A stretch of 64,000 bases of DNA from Cytophagales bacterium UBA2561 (lineage in GTDB: Bacteria; Bacteroidota; Bacteroidia; Cytophagales; Thermoflexibacteraceae), in NCBI GenBank assembly GCA_002340355.1, contig DDLX01000043.1:124001-188000 (forward strand), given 5' to 3'. The stretch's first letter is position 1; every line of letters begins with the position of its first letter. The notes beneath the pieces were generated by a model. That model saw only the letters and a program-made list of their open reading frames with translations, ran no database searches and was not told the origin of the DNA. The position numbers and the translations under genes were made by a program. This document shows, piece by piece, positions 60,662 to 64,000 of the stretch.

Positions 60662-63600
60662 ATGAGAATTACGGTATTTTTCAGTTTCATTTTTGGGCTG
60701 CTCGTCCATTCGTTATTTGCTCAAGACAAATATAAAGTCCTGATTAATGGAGGCGATAAAGGCTTCACCAGTCATCCACACGGTGAAGTAGAACTACAAA
60801 TTTATGGAGAAAATGTTGCTGATATGATGTTGAGTACTAAAGGTACATTTTCAGGAGCAAAGTGGGAAAGCTATAAACAAATTAAACGGTGGACTTTTGG
60901 GGGAAGAGATGGCTATAAATCTATTTTCATCAAGTTTAAATTAAGGGATGGCTCTATTTCTGACCATATTGCTGAAGCACACATTCAACTTGACCGACAA
61001 CCTCCTACAGATGGAAAAGTCTCTATTGAAGATGCAAAAATACTCGCTGATGGAACAAAAGTAACCAGCTCTCCACGTAAAGTGGTCATGCTCAAAGTGC
61101 ATGCGATGGATGCTTATATGGTACAGATTAGTAATGATAAAACATTCAGAAGTGTAGAATGGCAAGCCTATGACCCTAGTAAGTTGGTTACGTGGCGACT
61201 AGCAGGAGAAGATGGACAAAAAGAAGTTTATGTACGTTTTCGGGATATTGCAGGGAATATTTCAAGACCTATTTCGGCGGATGTAATGCTTGATCGTACT
61301 CCGCCACTTATTTGTCCAGGAGTAGGCAAAGCTATTACGATTAATGATGATATTGAATATACTAATACCACAAAAGTTAAGCTGAGCTTTTGCATGAAAG
61401 GAGCAAAACAAATGTTTATTAGTACGATAGACAAATGGATTCCCTATCAAGAAACCTTCGAAACAGAATTAAAAGTAGATCGAGATGGTCCTGCAGTGGT
61501 TGAGGTGCGCTTTATGGATGAGATTGGGAATCGAACAGGGAAATTTAGCGATGATATTTTAGTTGATTTAACTCCGCCAGAGGATATTCGAATTGCTTTG
61601 AATATGGGAGATCGTTATACGAAAAGTGGAGATGTCTCGGTGCATTGCTCAGCAATGGGAGCTAAAGAAATGGTTATCTCCAATGAAAGTAGTTTTAGAG
61701 ATGTACGTTGGCAGCCCTACCGTATTTTCTTACCCAAATGGAATTTAGGAGATACCGAGGGGGAAAAGTTTGTTTTTGCAAAGTTTCGGGATAAAGCAGG
61801 AAATGTATCTGACATTACCATGCAACGAATTTTATATGATAAAACGCCACCTACCAATCCATTATTAGAAATAATTTCAGGCGAAGAAAACACAAATGAT
61901 AAAGATGCTAAAGTAGATTTAGCCATTTTGGCGGATGAAGCCGATTACATGATGCTCAGTAATTCGGAATCATTTTATAAAGCACGTTGGCGAGTATATA
62001 AACCCAGTATTAAGGGTTGGGTGCTAGGTACACCTGAAGAAGACGGTGAGAAAAAAGTATATATCAAATTTCGAGATAAAGCAGGAAATGTGAGCGGTAT
62101 TGTATCAGATAAAATTGTTTTGGATAGAACAGCTCCTTTTGATTGTCAACTCAAAGAAATTGTTAGTCCAGATGGAAACAAACAGTTTGCTACTGACCAA
62201 TCGTGTATGGTCAATTTATCCATCTTTGCCCGAGAAGCTGACTCGATGATGGTCAGTAATTCGATTGAATTTACCGATGCAACATGGGTTGCTTATAAAG
62301 AAAATATTCAGCACAAACTTCCTCGAATTGAAGGAAAACGGACGGTATATGTCAAGTTTAAGGATAATGCTGGGAATATTTCAGACCGTGCTGTTCAGAA
62401 CAGTATTATTATGGATTTAACTCCACCTCTTAAGCCAAGTGTTGTTCTGAATCGAAGTGATAGTGTTACGCGAAGTCGAAATGTAGTCTTACAAATTTAT
62501 GGTGAGCAAGATGATTATGGACATAAACCCAAACAAATGATGGTTTCGCCTTATCCTGAATTCCGAAATGCTCGTTGGCAAGCCTATACCGAGAAAAATA
62601 TGGATTGGGAATTACAGGGAGAAGATGGAGTGAAGCAAGTTTATGTCAAGTTTCGGGATGAAGCTGGAAATATTTCTGAACCATCCATGGATCAAATTAT
62701 GCTTGATCGAAGACCTCCTATCAAAGGTTCAGTTAAAATTATTGGTACAAATAAATTAACTAAAATTCAGAAAGTTTCATTAGAAATTGTTGCGGAAGAT
62801 GCTGCTGAAATGATGATTTCTAATAGCTTCAATTTTACGGATATCGAAGGAAAACCTACCCAGTGGGAGCCTTTCAAAACCATGAAACAATGGACATTAG
62901 TTGAAAGAGATGGATTGAAAACAGTTTTTGTCAAGTTCAAAGATGCGATTGGAAATATGTCTAGGGTAACTTATGATAAAATTGGTTTAGATATGACACC
63001 ACCACGTTATGGTAAAGTGGAAATTAATGAAAATGCTAAATACACGACTAATATCAATAAACGAGTCACCTTAAAACTATTTGCTAGAGAGGCTAAGGAA
63101 ATGCAAATTAGTAATAGTAATGATTTTGCAGAAGCCAAGTGGATTGCTTATGAGTATTTTCATGAGTGGGAATTAGAGGGAGATGATGGACTAAAGAGTG
63201 TATTTGTTCGATTTCGAGATCAAGCAGGGAACGAAACCAAACCCGTTCAAGACCAAATTATTTTAGATCGACAGGCTCCATTTAATGCCCAATTAGAAAT
63301 CGACCATAATTCTACATGTACAAACAATGGTGGAAATCGAGTAGCTTTAACTTTGAATGTAGAAGATGCTGAAGAAATGCAAATTAGTAACAGTAAGCAC
63401 TTTAGTTCTTCTTTGCGTTGGTTGCCTTACAATAAAAATTTCAGTTGGCGACTGAGTGGACAAAATGGAGTAAAGCGAGTTTATGCCCGTTTCCGAGACG
63501 ATGCAGGTAATTTGTCACCTATGGTAAATGCCTCAATTATGTTGGATACACAAGCTCCTAAACCTGGACGAGTGAAGATTAATGGAGGAAAAACAATTAC

Positions 63601-63835
63601 GAACGATTCTCGTATATTATTGGAATTTACGGCTACAGGAGCAGATTATATGTGTATTTCCAATAGCCCTAATGCACCCTGTGAAAGTCCTGATTGGCGA
63701 CCTTTTGAAAGCCTTATTGAATGGGACTTGAAACCAGGGGCAGGACGAAGAGGAGTCTATGTACGCTTTAAAGACAGTTGTGGGAATGAAACCCGTACTC
63801 CTATTACAGCTTTCATTATGGTAGCCTATGATTAA
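60662..63835 (+). CDS. Secreted protein with eleven Ig-like repeats
   Basis: A 1057-residue exported protein. A signal peptide (VFFSFIFGLLVHSLFAQ, cleavage near residue 20) is followed by eleven units of about 94 residues. Each unit runs W...Y...W.L.GEDG.K.VYVKFRD.AGN.S, then a short link ending LDRTPP or a variant. The units are beta-sandwich-like, similar in outline to Ig-like or FN3-like domains. Sequence copies are diverged, with FRDKAGNVS, FRDEAGNIS and FKDAIGNMS as examples. There is no T9SS sorting domain and no membrane anchor at the end (FIMVAYD), so release or attachment by another partner is likely. Function is unknown; adhesion or structural roles are plausible by analogy. Confidence 0.88.
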   Translation: MRITVFFSFIFGLLVHSLFAQDKYKVLINGGDKGFTSHPHGEVELQIYGENVADMMLSTKGTFSGAKWESYKQIKRWTFGGRDGYKSIFIKFKLRDGSISDHIAEAHIQLDRQPPTDGKVSIEDAKILADGTKVTSSPRKVVMLKVHAMDAYMVQISNDKTFRSVEWQAYDPSKLVTWRLAGEDGQKEVYVRFRDIAGNISRPISADVMLDRTPPLICPGVGKAITINDDIEYTNTTKVKLSFCMKGAKQMFISTIDKWIPYQETFETELKVDRDGPAVVEVRFMDEIGNRTGKFSDDILVDLTPPEDIRIALNMGDRYTKSGDVSVHCSAMGAKEMVISNESSFRDVRWQPYRIFLPKWNLGDTEGEKFVFAKFRDKAGNVSDITMQRILYDKTPPTNPLLEIISGEENTNDKDAKVDLAILADEADYMMLSNSESFYKARWRVYKPSIKGWVLGTPEEDGEKKVYIKFRDKAGNVSGIVSDKIVLDRTAPFDCQLKEIVSPDGNKQFATDQSCMVNLSIFAREADSMMVSNSIEFTDATWVAYKENIQHKLPRIEGKRTVYVKFKDNAGNISDRAVQNSIIMDLTPPLKPSVVLNRSDSVTRSRNVVLQIYGEQDDYGHKPKQMMVSPYPEFRNARWQAYTEKNMDWELQGEDGVKQVYVKFRDEAGNISEPSMDQIMLDRRPPIKGSVKIIGTNKLTKIQKVSLEIVAEDAAEMMISNSFNFTDIEGKPTQWEPFKTMKQWTLVERDGLKTVFVKFKDAIGNMSRVTYDKIGLDMTPPRYGKVEINENAKYTTNINKRVTLKLFAREAKEMQISNSNDFAEAKWIAYEYFHEWELEGDDGLKSVFVRFRDQAGNETKPVQDQIILDRQAPFNAQLEIDHNSTCTNNGGNRVALTLNVEDAEEMQISNSKHFSSSLRWLPYNKNFSWRLSGQNGVKRVYARFRDDAGNLSPMVNASIMLDTQAPKPGRVKINGGKTITNDSRILLEFTATGADYMCISNSPNAPCESPDWRPFESLIEWDLKPGAGRRGVYVRFKDSCGNETRTPITAFIMVAYD

Positions 63836-63870
63836 TCAAAAGCTTGATTATGAATAACTTTTAAGATTTT

Positions 63871-63905
63871 AATGCTCCAAGTATTCTAAATATTTGGAGC
63901 ATTTC
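63871..63905 (+). terminator. Terminator after the Ig-like repeat gene
   Basis: A 10-bp stem (63871-63880 with 63894-63903) has a 13-base loop and a short T-containing tail on the plus strand. It lies 35 bases after the stop at 63835. Confidence 0.6.
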
Positions 63906-64000
63906 TTAGATAAAGATATTATTTTCTAGTTATTCCAAATTACTAATATTAGCTGATTGGTTTCGTAAATAAAAATCCGTTAAAACTAGGGCAGTCATTG

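Overview
The window is AT-rich DNA (roughly one third G+C by eye) from a member of the Bacteroidota, most likely a gliding or cytophaga-type bacterium of the order Cytophagales. Supporting signs are a type IX secretion (T9SS) C-terminal sorting domain on a giant leucine-rich-repeat protein, DUF3822 next to coaD, a HU-CCDC81/SPOR protein, several membrane-bound SpoIIE/PP2C phosphatases, LRR remnants of a Cytophagales type, and promoter-like TTTG/TAnnTTTG boxes. The order is an inference. No phage, integrase, CRISPR array or rRNA operon was seen.

Layout. 0-5.5 kb: AddA/RecB-type helicase-nuclease, a secreted TPR protein, a Rossmann-DUF2520 protein and a 52-residue membrane protein. 5.6-14.2 kb: one 2854-residue secreted protein with seven LRR+Ig modules. 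14.5-20 kb: anti-sigma-like protein, lipoprotein, two ATP-grasp-type proteins, a small ferredoxin-fold protein and a HU-SPOR membrane protein. 20-29.7 kb: clpX-recJ, a secreted transglutaminase-like protein, three tRNAs (Gly-Leu-Gly), CYTH, NRDE, a soluble MscS-like/cNMP-binding protein and a TPR-TPM protein. 29.7-36.6 kb: PP2C phosphatase, accB-accC, clpS, a MarR regulator and two tandem EamA transporters. 36.9-44.4 kb: CpsB/CapC-type phosphatase, the coaD-DUF3822 operon, DUF368, rhomboid with a GNAT-DUF952 fusion, YceI and a hotdog thioesterase.

44.7-54.3 kb is a signalling and envelope block on the plus strand: two SpoIIE phosphatases with different extracytoplasmic sensors, an AI-2E family permease, an OmpA-type protein, a YfiR-family protein and a TPR protein. 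55.3-58.9 kb is the most plastic stretch. It has a duplicated HTH gene with one copy frameshifted, a 90-bp element with a perfect palindromic core present in opposite orientations in the two units, a decayed LRR gene, and an Rpn/PD-(D/E)XK nuclease with a 12-bp tandem repeat. 58.9-63.8 kb holds DUF3109, a nitrilase-family hydrolase and a secreted protein of eleven Ig-like repeats.

The housekeeping parts (fatty-acid initiation by AccBC, CoA synthesis by CoaD, ClpX/ClpS proteolysis, RecJ and AddA repair) sit beside surface and signalling genes. The least explained items are the soluble channel-domain/cNMP protein, the paired SpoIIE sensors, the invertible-looking palindromic element and the GNAT-DUF952 fusion. 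All residue positions are approximate unless a single residue is named, and no database search was run.
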